A stretch of 64,000 nt of DNA from Triplophysa rosa (Eukaryota > Chordata > Actinopteri > Cypriniformes > Nemacheilidae), in contig NC_079906.1 of assembly GCF_024868665.1 (NCBI RefSeq), forward strand, positions 13,206,807 through 13,270,806. Direction: 5' to 3'. The position numbers and the translations under genes are program-made. The notes under the pieces are model-generated. The model was not told the origin of the DNA and ran no database searches. It saw nothing but the letters and a program-made list of their open reading frames with translations. Below, piece after piece: positions 47,849-58,389 of this stretch; within the stretch, counting starts at the first letter, position 1; every line of letters starts with the position of its first letter.

Positions 47849-50800
47849 CTACTGCCCGGTGTAGTACTTGGTAGGCACAAATGGCATCTTGCAGACCACA
47901 GCTGGTATTGCTTTTTTCCTCACTTCCACCTGGATTGGTGTACCTACTTTACTGAAGCCAGCTTCCACGTAGCCCATGGCAATGTTTTGTTTCAGGCAGG
48001 GGGAGGGGCATCCACTGGTGACCTCACCTAAAATAAAGTGGGTGGAAACATTTTAGTGGAAAAATGAGACTGAGACTAATGGCAGCTGAGTTACAATGCT
48101 GATTCAAGGTTGTCACAATACATACAAGAACCAATGAAGTTTGGTTTCACTGAAGTCGAACGAGTGAAAGTGACCTATTAGTCAGATATGGTGACCCATA
48201 ATGTGACCTCTGCATTTAACCCATCCAGAGAGTAGTGAACACACGCACAGAAAGTCGTAAACACACGTACACCCGGAGCAGTGGGCAGCTATCACTGCAG
48301 CGCTCGGGGAGCAAGTAGGGGTTGGTGCCTTGCTCAAGGGCACCTCAGTCGTTACCCGCCGGCACTGGGAATCGAACCGGCAACCTTCTGGTCACGAGTC
48401 CGACTCTCTAACCATTAGGCCACGACTGCCCCTTAATGAATTTAGTCTAATGCAGCATAATCATAGGGTGCTTTTGTTAAATAGAATAAATAAAGTTATC
48501 AGGGCACATAAGTTACACAGTTCTCGATATTTAGGGTGAACTGTTCCTTTAAATTCCAGCCATTGTGAATGTATTTGTACCTATAACCTTTCCATCAGAG
48601 GAGAGTATGGGCGTGTGTTGTCTGACAGGCGGTCCCGTAGAAATAAGTCCCACTCTCTTTCTCTGAGTCTTTGTCTTTATTTGTGGAACAATGATGTCAG
48701 CACCAGGGAAATCTCGTGCCTGCCGACGGCGCTTACCTAAACACAAAATCATAACTGGATTGACACACGATATAAGGTTTGAAGGTGAATTACAGAAAGC
48801 ATAATATAGGTCTTCATGCACCTATTGTCCAGACAAGAGTTGCTTCCACAGGTGTGGTGGTCTCGTCAATGTCATTGCCATAGAGACAAAGCCCCGCCTC
48901 CAGCCTTAGACTGTCCCTGGCACCAAGACCAGCGAGTTTTACTTCACTGTCAGCTAACAGCTTTTCAGTCAGTGAAACAACATCTGCACCTGGTACTGAT
49001 ATCTATATACATAAACAGAGCATGTCAGAAATATCACATGGCTGGTTTTGATATAACGGTCAGCACATGTGTTATTTATAGGAAGTTTTGACATCGTCTT
49101 TAAATAAAATACTTTCATATCAGAAAAACAAAAAAGATTTAGGATTTAGTTTTGACATGCGAAAACATCATGTCTGTAAAAAGTTTTATTTAAACTGCAT
49201 CCGTTTTATCTGCACTAACACCTAGAATTGCATTTACACTCACCTCAACTCCATCCTCCCCTGTATATCCACAGCGTGTGACCCTGCAGCCCTTGATGCC
49301 AAAGACTGGGGTCAAAACACTGGTCATAAAGGTCAACTTAGTAAGGTCATCACACACACCTTTCTGCAGAACCCGAGCCATTGATGGACCTGCATTCACA
49401 TTATTAAACACACAATCAAAACAAGAAAATGTATTAAGTACTTTTAACAACATACATGTGGGTTGTATTATCACAAAAGTATATCACAGACCCATAATGT
49501 GCATAATGCATACACCATGTATGATCATCTGGACTTACCCTGCACTGCAATCAAGACATTTTCTTCCATAAACTCCAGATCGACATCATGACCTGCTGAT
49601 TTAAACTCGTGCATTCTGGCCTATAATCAAAACACACAAACTGACATAAAGAGCATATGATTCTCACAATACTATAAACCAGCAATATCAGTTTAAAACA
49701 CCCCCTTGTGGCGTCTAAGGTAACTGCTTCATAATGACTTGTATAACAGAGAAAGGGCTTATTTTGCAATTTCCACATTACACATAGTATTCATTTTTTA
49801 AGGTCACAATCAGCACATCCAAATCAAGCATTGTGCAGATATGTACAAACATGAGAACTGTTACTGACCAGCATATGAGCAGAGTCTTTGTCTGCACAGC
49901 CAGCATTGGAGACAACATAAAGGTACCCCTGATCTGTCCTGGTCACAATAAGATCATCCATGATCCCTCCCTTAGCGTTTGTAAAGAGGGAGAGAGTGCC
50001 CTAGAAAAGTGAGAGGATATTGCTTAAAAGGCAAGCCTTCAGACATAGCATAAAAAGTGTAACATTGCAAAATATTAAGAAAAGGAAAAGTAGAGAATGT
50101 TGACAGGCAGGGCTCATTTACGGCATCACATTAAAAAAATAGTATTGCTATTTAATATTAGATAAAGGTTTAATATTTTGTGATATTGTCTAAAAAAACA
50201 AAAAAACATTTGGCTTTAATGTTTCACTAATTAAATTAAGGCTTGAATTGCATTTACTTTTATGACTTTTATGTATGCCTATGATGCTGCCTGATACAAT
50301 GCATCTTAATGATTAAAGGAAAATAATTAAATGATTTATAAGCTTGACATCTCCACATCTCTGCAGTGCATCAGACTCTCACACAGACAGGACATTTCTC
50401 TGTGTATTTTACCTGGTTGTCTTTTAATTCAGCAACATCTCCAATGATCAGAGACTCCATGAACTTCACTCTGTCTTTTCCATAGACTTTAGTCTGAGGA
50501 GAAAACAACAAATATTTCAAACTCACAGATCTGATTAACAAGCTCTTGACACTACAGCCAGATAATAGAGATAAGAGATAAAATCAAATGAAGCAAATAT
50601 CTCGATTTTTCACTCAATTTGAAGATTAAAATACTGCCAAAAATATATTATGGGTTGAGCTACAGTACAAGGCAGTGCAATTAAAAGTGTACACACTGAC
50701 CTGCAGCATATGACTGACATCAAAGATGGAGCAGTGCTCACGTGTGTGCATGTGGGAGGTAATGTGGCTGTCTTTGTACTGCACTGGCATGCTCCATCCC

Positions 50801-51141
50801 GCAAACTCCACCATCTTACCACCCTGAGACTTGTGGAAGTCATGCAACTGGGTCTTCTTCATTACCACCTACATAAAGAGAGAGTTTTCAATGCAAATGG
50901 AATCCTCTCATCATTTAATGAAGCTGTATAAAGTACAAAACATACAGTTTATTAAAAGCGTTGATTTCATAATTCCACATTGATATATTTCATGGCATTA
51001 AATGGTTTAATTATACCAATCCTCAATGACTCAGCTAACTCTATGACCTTTGACCTCCAGAGCTGGACTCTGTCACCTCACATAAAGACCACACTAGCTA
51101 TTTACAGTTTACAAACCAGTCCAAAGTCAACCAAGTAACCC

Positions 51142-51185
<44 letters not shown>

Positions 51186-51567
51186 CGAGAGCGAGAGCGA
51201 GAGCGAGAGAGAGAGATTCCTCGTGCATGAACACAGTCCCATAACACAGTTGAAAACGCGACTGCAATAATCCCAAACCCTAATACTTAACGATCACATC
51301 CCCCAAAGTCTCAAAGAGTCAAGTGAAACCATTCCTGTAATAAGTACTTTGTAGAAAACACATTTTTATACATTATTAAGTTTTGATAAACGGTTTATGG
51401 TCGTTTTAACAGTCAGTGAAGTTTATGATCCCAGATCCGTGTAGTTAAATTACCTCTGTAGAAGCTTGCCTGTCCTGGCGCCCCGTTACACCGAGCCCGA
51501 CAGTCCGCGTGCTTTCTCTTAATACTCGATGTCCGAGTTCGTTTGCAAAAACCCGCGCAAGCATCAT
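47849..51567 (-). CDS. amt: Aminomethyltransferase, mitochondrial (glycine cleavage T-protein), nine exons
   Basis: T-protein of the mitochondrial glycine cleavage system: it transfers the methylene carbon from aminomethylated H-protein to tetrahydrofolate and releases ammonia. Exons: 51567-51454, 50868-50701, 50493-50413, 50000-49869, 49620-49539, 49389-49244, 49002-48822, 48736-48581, 48027-47849. They total 1239 bp (412 aa; human 403) with all phases in register. The first 35 or so residues are Arg-rich with almost no acidic residues, as expected for a mitochondrial presequence. Family blocks: [36 protein letters not shown] (residues 132-140), [21 protein letters not shown], and the C-terminal [12 protein letters not shown]. 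Two ATGs are adjacent; the upstream one is taken. The gene is divergent from lsmem2. Intron 8 carries an inverted SINE. Confidence 0.97.
48124..48432 (-). mobile_element. tRNA-derived SINE in amt intron 8
   Basis: Read on the minus strand, the head begins GGGGCAGTCGTGGCCTAATG and contains a pol III A box (TGGCCTAATGGTTAG) and B box (GGTTCGATTCC). Next comes a conserved body with CCTTGAGCAAGGCACC and GCCCACTGCTCCGGGTG, then a tail with GGGTTAAATGCAGAGG and TCACTTTCACTCG. This arrangement is that of fish tRNA-headed SINEs of the HE1/V-SINE kind. A short AATGAA at both flanks may be the remains of a target duplication. Confidence 0.85.
51148..51216 (+). repeat. GA-rich microsatellite in amt intron 1
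   Basis: About 70 bp of GA repeats, interrupted by regularly spaced GC units (GAGCGA) in the second half. Confidence 0.9.
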
Positions 51568-52040
51568 TGCCTCTAGTTCAGTTTCAGCCCAAGGTCTCAG
51601 TTAAAATCAACCCAGCGAGGAAATCGCGTTCAATCCGCAAGCCGTCAGCTCGTTTGAACTCGTCCCTGCAAAACAAGGATTCAGAGAATTCTGGGAAATG
51701 TAGTTGGAATGCCTTCACGTGCTTTTGAAAAATTCTTGCAGCAACTTGTATCTCAACGGGAGCATCCAATAAAACTCTAGCGCGTAAGAAAGCAGTAATA
51801 AAAAAACAATCCTCAAAACCAATTGTACATGTTAATGTTTTTAGTTTGGAAAACAATCAATTTCATATCGTCATAAATTTTAAAAATGTACCGAATGCAC
51901 GTTAATAATCTTAAACGCACTTGTGGAATATTTTCTCCGTTTCTTCTGTAATGTATGCACAGTCCGCATGTAACTGAATTATTGTTTAGCCCAAAATCTA
52001 TAAATAAGCAGTGCTTCTCGTTCATGAGGCTGCAGCTATT
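51568..52040. promoter_or_regulatory. Putative shared divergent promoter of amt and lsmem2
   Basis: The amt start codon (51567, minus) and the likely lsmem2 5' untranslated exon (about 52040-52253, plus) face away from each other across less than 0.5 kb. No other feature lies between them. Core promoter motifs are not clear, so the call rests on geometry. Confidence 0.4.
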
Positions 52041-52651
52041 TTAGGTGTGGGGATTTTGAACTGTGTTTGGGGGTAGAGGTGCCAGTCGGACGAGACCCAG
52101 ATCGTTTTAGACTATATGAAACAACCATACAACTAACAAACAAACGGACAGTCAAGTTTCTCTTTTCTTTGGTGAACGGTTTAAGATTGTTTGTCAACAA
52201 CACGGCCAAAAACAGACGTCGTTTAGCGTTTGTTGAAGACACCATCTGAGAGGGTAAGTGTAAACAAAGAGTTACCAACGGTTTGCCAGTTTAAAATGCA
52301 TTCTACTAAATTTGTATTTAGTGTCAATATGTATCTAGGACAAAGGATATAAATTTGTCCAGATCCACGTACATTTTTACTTGAGACCACTTGTTATTTG
52401 GTTTTGTAAATAATGTGATCTTCAAGGAATGGTGTAGAAGAGAAGTCTTCCAAAAAGTATTATCCCACGAAGCAAACTATGTATTATGAATGGTGTATAT
52501 TTCTATACTGCCTGAGTCTTGGACCATATTTCACTTTTAAATAAATAACATCCATGAAATTGTTCCTTTCTGTTTTATAATTCAAACATGTTGTCATCAC
52601 CTTATACACACATAAATGTGTTTTCTTTTATTTTAAGTGGTGGGAGTGATC

Positions 52652-53312
52652 ATGAAGTCCACTCCTTCTCCTCCACCAGCATTTGTTAGTGACCGAGACC
52701 TGACTGAGATTGAGCTCCATTCAGTGGAGTCTATCAGTGATCTGCATCGCACAAACACTGAGCAGCACTCTAAAGGTATTTCACTCTATTAGAAGGTACA
52801 ACATCTTTATGATTTTAAAATCTTCAGTGCGATATATAGAACTCAAAGCTACTTCTCACTCACAGGTGTTCTACCACCCCGTCCACCACCTCCCTCCACC
52901 AATGGGACCCTCCAGATGCAAGACAGGATAGTTGTTTATCAAACTGGGCAAAGTGCTGGAAGGCCCTGTGTGAGCAGACTGAAAGACATTTGCACTTCCA
53001 CTAGGTGGCACTATTTTTTAGCATGTGCAGCCATCATCGTATTCCTCCTGACGCTCATTCTAATCTTCGCTTTTTTAGGTAAGAGCTGTTTTGTTGTACT
53101 TCTAATTTCCATAAAGTTGTTGATCAAAACATCTATAAACAACATTTGTTTCCGGTTATTAACCTTAAGTCCATCAGAGCAATGCTTTACAAACGCTCTT
53201 GGAGGTGATGAAACAGCAACAGAAAACGTTTGAGGAAATTTCCCAATTTTTACAAGGGCCACAAAAGCTGCGCTTCAACCTCACCGTAGTGCCCGATGAG
53301 CAGCGACCATGA
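52652..53312 (+). CDS. lsmem2: Leucine-rich single-pass membrane protein 2, three coding exons
   Basis: Exons: 52652-52775, 52866-53078, 53170-53312. They total 480 bp (159 aa; human about 164). An untranslated exon ending at 52253 (AGG|GTAAGTG) probably splices to 52638, just before the ATG. The N-terminus is Pro-rich and cytosol-like, with the acidic block DLTEIELHSVESISDLH and a second Pro-rich stretch. One strongly hydrophobic segment spans about residues 90-113 (FLACAAIIVFLLTLILIFAF). The C-terminal 45 residues are coiled-coil-like and Gln-rich (MKQQQKTFEEISQF). Molecular function is unknown. Assignment rests on the layout, the VESI-DLH block and the position beside ifrd2 and hyal3, as in human 3p21.31. 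The exon 3 acceptor (CCTTAAG|TC) is chosen by phase and has a modest pyrimidine tract. Confidence 0.85.
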
Positions 53313-54434
53313 CAACGTACCACACAAACCCACAGCAGATCTGAGATATCACTGAGAGAAGAGCCCTAGTAATGACTGAGAACATATCATTAACACATCA
53401 GCATGTGTGATTCCGTGGCTTATTTTCTTTCAGTGGCATTCACTAGTCTACTATCTTATTCAAAAACATTTACTTGTGCTGTGTAGTAATAAACAGATTT
53501 TCCACTAGGTTTATGGTACATAGAATCATACATCTGTTGATAACTTGCTACATATCCTACAGCAAAATATAATATAAAACAACAGTAGGAGAATTTAGAA
53601 AGAATATGTATAATTAAACCTGATATAAGATTGTATTTTGTGATAACTGCAAGACACAATAATATAAAACACTCTTGATCAGTTATGTGTTTTTTAAAGG
53701 AACAAGATCTGTGTTTTATTGCCAAAATGTCTCATACTGTGTTGCACCTTGTCATGAAGAATTGTGAGATCTGATTCAACAGAAGTATAACTGTTAAAAC
53801 TGGTATCTTGTTCAATGGCATCCCCATGATCAACACTGAATTAGACTGCTCCCTGAATTGAATGACTGACACAAGATTGTTAAAGAGAAAAATAAACGCA
53901 TATCTAAGCAGCTATGTCTATCATAATTTATATTATAGTCATAATTTGGTAGTTCATGGCATAATAGGTTCTTGCAGGTGCAAGGTAAATGTTTTATGTG
54001 TTTAACTGTGGTGAGTTGTTTTGAGTGATTGAATATGGCAGAATGAATATGTTATGTATATATGTATATTATCACAAGGAGCATGACAATCTATTAAAAA
54101 TGACAACATGTTTGCATACTAATTGTGGGCTTTTAATGCACTTTAGTTTTCTTGGTCTTACTGTGAACAGTTCATTGGCACACATTATTCCAAATAAAAA
54201 CATTTTGTGTCTACTTCATCTTTCATCAAAATAATATGTTCCTTCTTCAATTGCATTACTTAGGCTATTTGGAGACTTTGCTAAAGTCGTTAGCAACTAG
54301 CTATTCCGTTGTTTTAGCTCAGGCTCTTTTCCAGCATTCCAGAATTGTCACAATCAATCCTGAGTCATTCACTGTCCAGGTTCACTCTGAAATATGTCAT
54401 ATTACAGTAAGCAAAATGGGTTGCGAATTGGGAT
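53313..54434. other. Convergent 3' region of lsmem2 and hyal3
   Basis: Plus-strand AATAAA motifs (about 53488, 53890 and 54193) and a minus-strand one (about 53717) lie interleaved, so the two 3' UTRs may overlap. No other gene seen. Confidence 0.45.
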
Positions 54435-54841
54435 TCACACTGATTCATTTGCCCATTCTTGTTTTTCACACTGCTGCCCACTCCATCCTTCATAACACAC
54501 ACACTTGAACTTTGTTCTCATGTCACTAAGAGCATCAGCTTTGTAATTGTCATGAAGAGGGATCATGTAACCCGAGTGAGCATCCTTTCGAGCACAGCGC
54601 CCTTGGCCATTACACAGTCTCTTGTTGCAGTTCATCACACCAGCCTGCAGGGCGGCAACATACTCTCCTAATACTGAGTGTAGGTACTCTTGCAGAAGAG
54701 TGCATTGCCACTGAAGAGAGATAAACACGTATTATAATTTAATTTAGCCTGTTGTGTATTTTAGTTTAGTGTACTCAAGGCAGAGTAAACAATAAAGCAA
54801 TGGCTTAACACACATAGGCACGATTAACCTATACTGTACGG

Positions 54842-54889
<48 letters not shown>

Positions 54890-56945
54890 ACGCACACACA
54901 CACACAGGTACTGACCTTTGACTTTGCAAAACTCAGCTCACCCCATAACACAACTCCAGCTGCGCCTAAAGCAGCGCTCTCACCTAGAGTGTGCTCCAAA
55001 TCCATCTGCAAAGACAATCAGCCAAAATAAAATATGTTTTATGCAAGCATGTCAGCTTCTAGTTACACAAGATCGATTTAACATCTGATGTTCCAAAAAC
55101 ACAAAGAAATAGTTGACCTAAAAATAAATATGTTCTCAAAATTTACTCACGCTTATGCCATCCCAGATGCAAGACATGCTTTCTTCAATTAAACACAATC
55201 GATTTAATATTAAAATGCTGTCATAAAGGGATAGTTCATCCAAAAATGAAAATTCTGTCATCATTTACTCACCCTCTTGTCATTTCAAACCTTTATGACT
55301 GACTTTCTTCTGCAGAATACAAAAGAGGATATTTTGAAGAATGTTGGGTAACTGAACAACGACGGTACTTCTATTGTATGGACACAAAACGAGTGCAAGT
55401 GAATGGGTACCGCCGTTGTTCGGTTACCAATTTTCTTTTGTGTTCTAGAAGTAAGTCATACAGGTTTGAAATGTAAATGACGACAGAATTTTCATTTTGG
55501 AGTGAACTATCCCTTTAAAGCACCAATGTCAATGTTAAAGCTCCAAAAAGCAGATGAAGCACCAAAGAAAGTAAGTCTGGGATGGCATGGCGGTGAGTAA
55601 ACTATAAGAGAATAATCATTTAGGGTAAACCATTCCTTTAAAAAGATTTTCATTCTTAGTGTGGCCACATGGGGTGCTATAGCAGGCATTTGTGAAAACA
55701 TCACTTTTCTTTTAGTTTTGCTCATAAAAGAGCATGTTATGTTAGTTTATAGCTAACTACTTGGCCAATATCACATCTGGTTTAAAGGAAAAGACATTTG
55801 ATTTGACCAAGCGCTCAGTGTGCTAAGAGATTGCACTGGGCATGAGCTCAACATTAATCTTTTAAAATTTCTATTCTGGGTAGAAGACATGAACTCACTA
55901 ATACATGGTTAGAATAGAGCTCAAAGCAAACAACAAATGTTGACCTTTACAATGTGAGACAGCATGTGTAAGTGGTCACATTATTGGGCAGAAAAGGCCA
56001 ACTATGTACCTGATTCAGGAACGTTAAGGTGTGTGTGAACGCCACTCTGGCATACGGGAAAACAGGGGGTGCTTTACTGCCAGGTGAATGGTGGGATGCC
56101 ACACGAAGGGCCTCTAGTACACGGTGTCTCACCATGAGTTGAGCGTGTTTGTGTCCAGCTAACTTATGCCACAAATAAATGCTTGGATACAGGGCGGTGG
56201 ACTGTTGCCATAGTAACGCCAGTCTGTCATTCAACTTCTCAGTACCATTGTGGCACTGACCCGTGTAGCCGCTCTCTCCTTGAGCATGGTTGTTGTAGCA
56301 AGTAGGAAACCCATAAAACCCCCATAATCCTTTTGGGCAGAGGTGGACTCCAAGACGCAGAGTCTTTGACATAAATGTTGTTGCTGCTAATTCAAATTCT
56401 GCCTTTGCCTCTGACATCACTTCCTCTTCCAACAACTCTGGATGTTTCCACCTGACGAGCTCCTTGGAAAGTCTTCGATATATCATTCTGCTTCCGAAGT
56501 TCCATATCCATACAGGTTGCCACGCTTCCCAATCCAGCACAGCTAACCCACAGAATGTACCTCTGAAGATGTCACTGATCTGCACCTCGGCCAGTGAAAG
56601 ATGAGATTTTAGGTATCCTTGTTGAGGTAGACCACCATTAATCTTTGAACCCTTACGGTTGATGTAGGGGTAGAGACCCAGACGGCGCTGATAGAATATG
56701 CTGATATTGGGACCTAGAAATCTCTGCTCGGAGTTATGTATGATGTTGTATTGGCGCAGTGGCAGAGAGACCCCATACCGCCTCTGGCACCGAGCTGTAG
56801 GCATATTCCAGATCACTGAAAAGCCACGCCCCTCCACGACAGACTCTACCCCCTTCACCACATTTTGTGAAGGACAGAGGGGAGATAAAAGGACTGAGAG
56901 ACCTAAGATGAGGATGAAACGCGGTACAAAGAATCCAAAAAGCAT
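54435..56945 (-). CDS. hyal3: Hyaluronidase family protein (HYAL3-like), three coding exons
   Basis: Glycoside hydrolase family 56. Exons: 56945-56010, 55005-54916, 54710-54435. They sum to 1302 bp (433 aa; human HYAL3 417). A signal peptide occupies about residues 1-25 ([20 protein letters not shown]). The catalytic pair of the family is present as Asp138 and Glu140 in [13 protein letters not shown]. Further blocks are [23 protein letters not shown] and [16 protein letters not shown], the last closest to HYAL3. The C-terminal Cys-rich EGF-like module ([24 protein letters not shown]) is complete. Enzymatically, members cleave beta-1,4 N-acetylglucosaminide bonds of hyaluronan, although mammalian HYAL3 has weak or no activity alone. 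HYAL1 is the main alternative; the neighbouring naa80 favours HYAL3. The single large first coding exon is typical of the family. Confidence 0.9.
54842..54906 (+). repeat. CA microsatellite in the last hyal3 intron
   Basis: About 65 bp of (CA)n with three CG-containing variants. It begins only 10 bp beyond the donor of exon 2 (54916), so length changes would sit very near the splice site. Confidence 0.9.
55224..55517. mobile_element. Foldback MITE, Angel-like, copy 2 (hyal3 intron)
   Basis: Terminal TAAAGGGATAGTTCATCC and its inverse at 55498-55517. Inner blocks TTCTGTCATCATTTACTCACC and GAAGAATGTTGG match the other two copies. The two halves meet around inverted copies of ACGGCGGTACC-type sequence near 55360-55410. 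Confidence 0.85.
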
Positions 56946-57104
56946 GCCTATAAAATATACACAGACAGACTTGTGTTAATCAAATATCTGAAAAATGTAC
57001 CCTACAGCAAACATTTAAAAGTAAGTCTGTAATTGTTTAAGTAAGGCCACTAAGATCAGCACAACGTAATTCAACTAGAAGTTTATATAGGTGTAGTTAA
57101 CATA

Positions 57105-57587
57105 GACTGCCCGTCCAAAAAAAAAGTCACCACCTGGATTTAACTAAGCAAACAGGTAAGAGCCTCCCATCGGATTGGAGGTCTAGGTTCAGCAACGTTA
57201 TGTGCCCAAAGAATGAAGTCAGCTGACTACCTGAATATACTAAATGACCAGGTTATTCCATCAAAGGGTTCTTTCTTCCCTGATGGCACGGGCATATTAC
57301 AAGATGACAATGCCAGGATTGTGAAAGAGTGGTTCAGGGAGCATGAGACATCATTTTCAATCTTTGGGATGTGCTGGAGAAGATTTTGCACAGCGGTCAG
57401 ACTTTCCCATCATCAATACAAGATCTTGGAGAAAAATGTATGCAACTCTGGATGGGAAAATGGACATTCGGGACATTGCAGAAGCTTATCGAAACGATGC
57501 CACAGTGAATACGTGCCATAATCAAAGCTAAAGGCGGTCCAACCAACAAAATATTAGAGTGTGTGACTTTTTTTGGGACGGGCAGTG
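57105..57587 (+). mobile_element. Internally deleted Tc1/mariner-type transposon
   Basis: Inverted termini with ACTGCCCGTCC at each end, followed by an A-run and GTCACC, flanked by TA on both sides (57103-57104 and 57588-57589). A reading frame at 57213-57350 keeps the middle of a DDE transposase, with ILQDDNARI around the second catalytic Asp and KEWFREHE after it. The frame then shifts into sequence corresponding to the C-terminal third. Most of the 5' transposase and its DNA-binding region are missing, so it is dead. It lies upstream of the hyal3 start codon. Confidence 0.85.
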
Positions 57588-57808
57588 TATATTGTACAAC
57601 AGTTTCACCAAAGGACATCTTAAAACAGCATTTTGCAAATTATTGAATAATATTTATTTGTATGTAGCTTTAACAAACCCAAATTAAGGACCAAAATTTT
57701 GAGCGATTACGTTGAATAATCTGTCACACAAACCAGTTACAGGATTCAAGATATAGACAATCGGTTAAAGATTCATACAATATTTAACCATCTTGTTTTT
57801 GATTAACA

Positions 57809-58136
57809 TTAAAGTGATAGTTCATCCAAAAATGAATTTAATAAAATTCTGTTATTAATTACTCACCCTCTTGTCATTTTAAACCCTTTTAAGTTTCTTT
57901 CTTCTGCAGAACAGAAAGAAGATTATTTTGAAGAATGTTGGTAACCGAACAATGGCGGTACCTATTCAATATGGACACAAAACCAATGCAGGTCAGTGGG
58001 TACCACCATTGTTACTAACATTCTTCTTTCGTGTAACTTCTTTTTCTGCAGAAGAAAGTCATACAGGTTTGAAATGAAAAGAGGGTGAGAGTAAATGATG
58101 ACAGAATGAAATTTCTTGGGTGAACTATCCATTTAA
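57809..58136. mobile_element. Foldback MITE, Angel-like, copy 3 (between hyal3 and naa80)
   Basis: Termini AAAGTGATAGTTCATCC and TGGGTGAACTATCC, inner TACTCACCCTCTTGTCATTT and its inverse, and central inverted GGCGGTACC / GGGTACCACC. It is more diverged than copy 2, and ends 254 bp from the naa80 stop codon. Confidence 0.8.
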
Positions 58137-58389
58137 GCATCAAGAATAGTACAAATTTAAACATGATCCTCTTAAATGACAAAAGTTAGAAAGTTTTTAT
58201 TTTGACAAAATCATTTTCAGTGACTTAAAATAAAAACTTAATAAATTACGGTAAAACTTTGTTATTAAGGCACAGATTGTCACATTATTTGGAGTAAAAA
58301 TAATTCAAACAGGTTTACATGATCTTCTTGTCCATTAAACACTGTTTGTGTATCCCTGAATAATTTCTTTTTCAAAGTATGTTTTTGTC

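Noticed and set aside
48368..48432. Functional tRNA gene on the minus strand
   Set aside because: The tRNA-like head continues into a SINE body and tail.
51148..51216. GA tract as a promoter element of amt
   Set aside because: It lies inside intron 1 and looks like an ordinary microsatellite; no evidence for a regulatory role.
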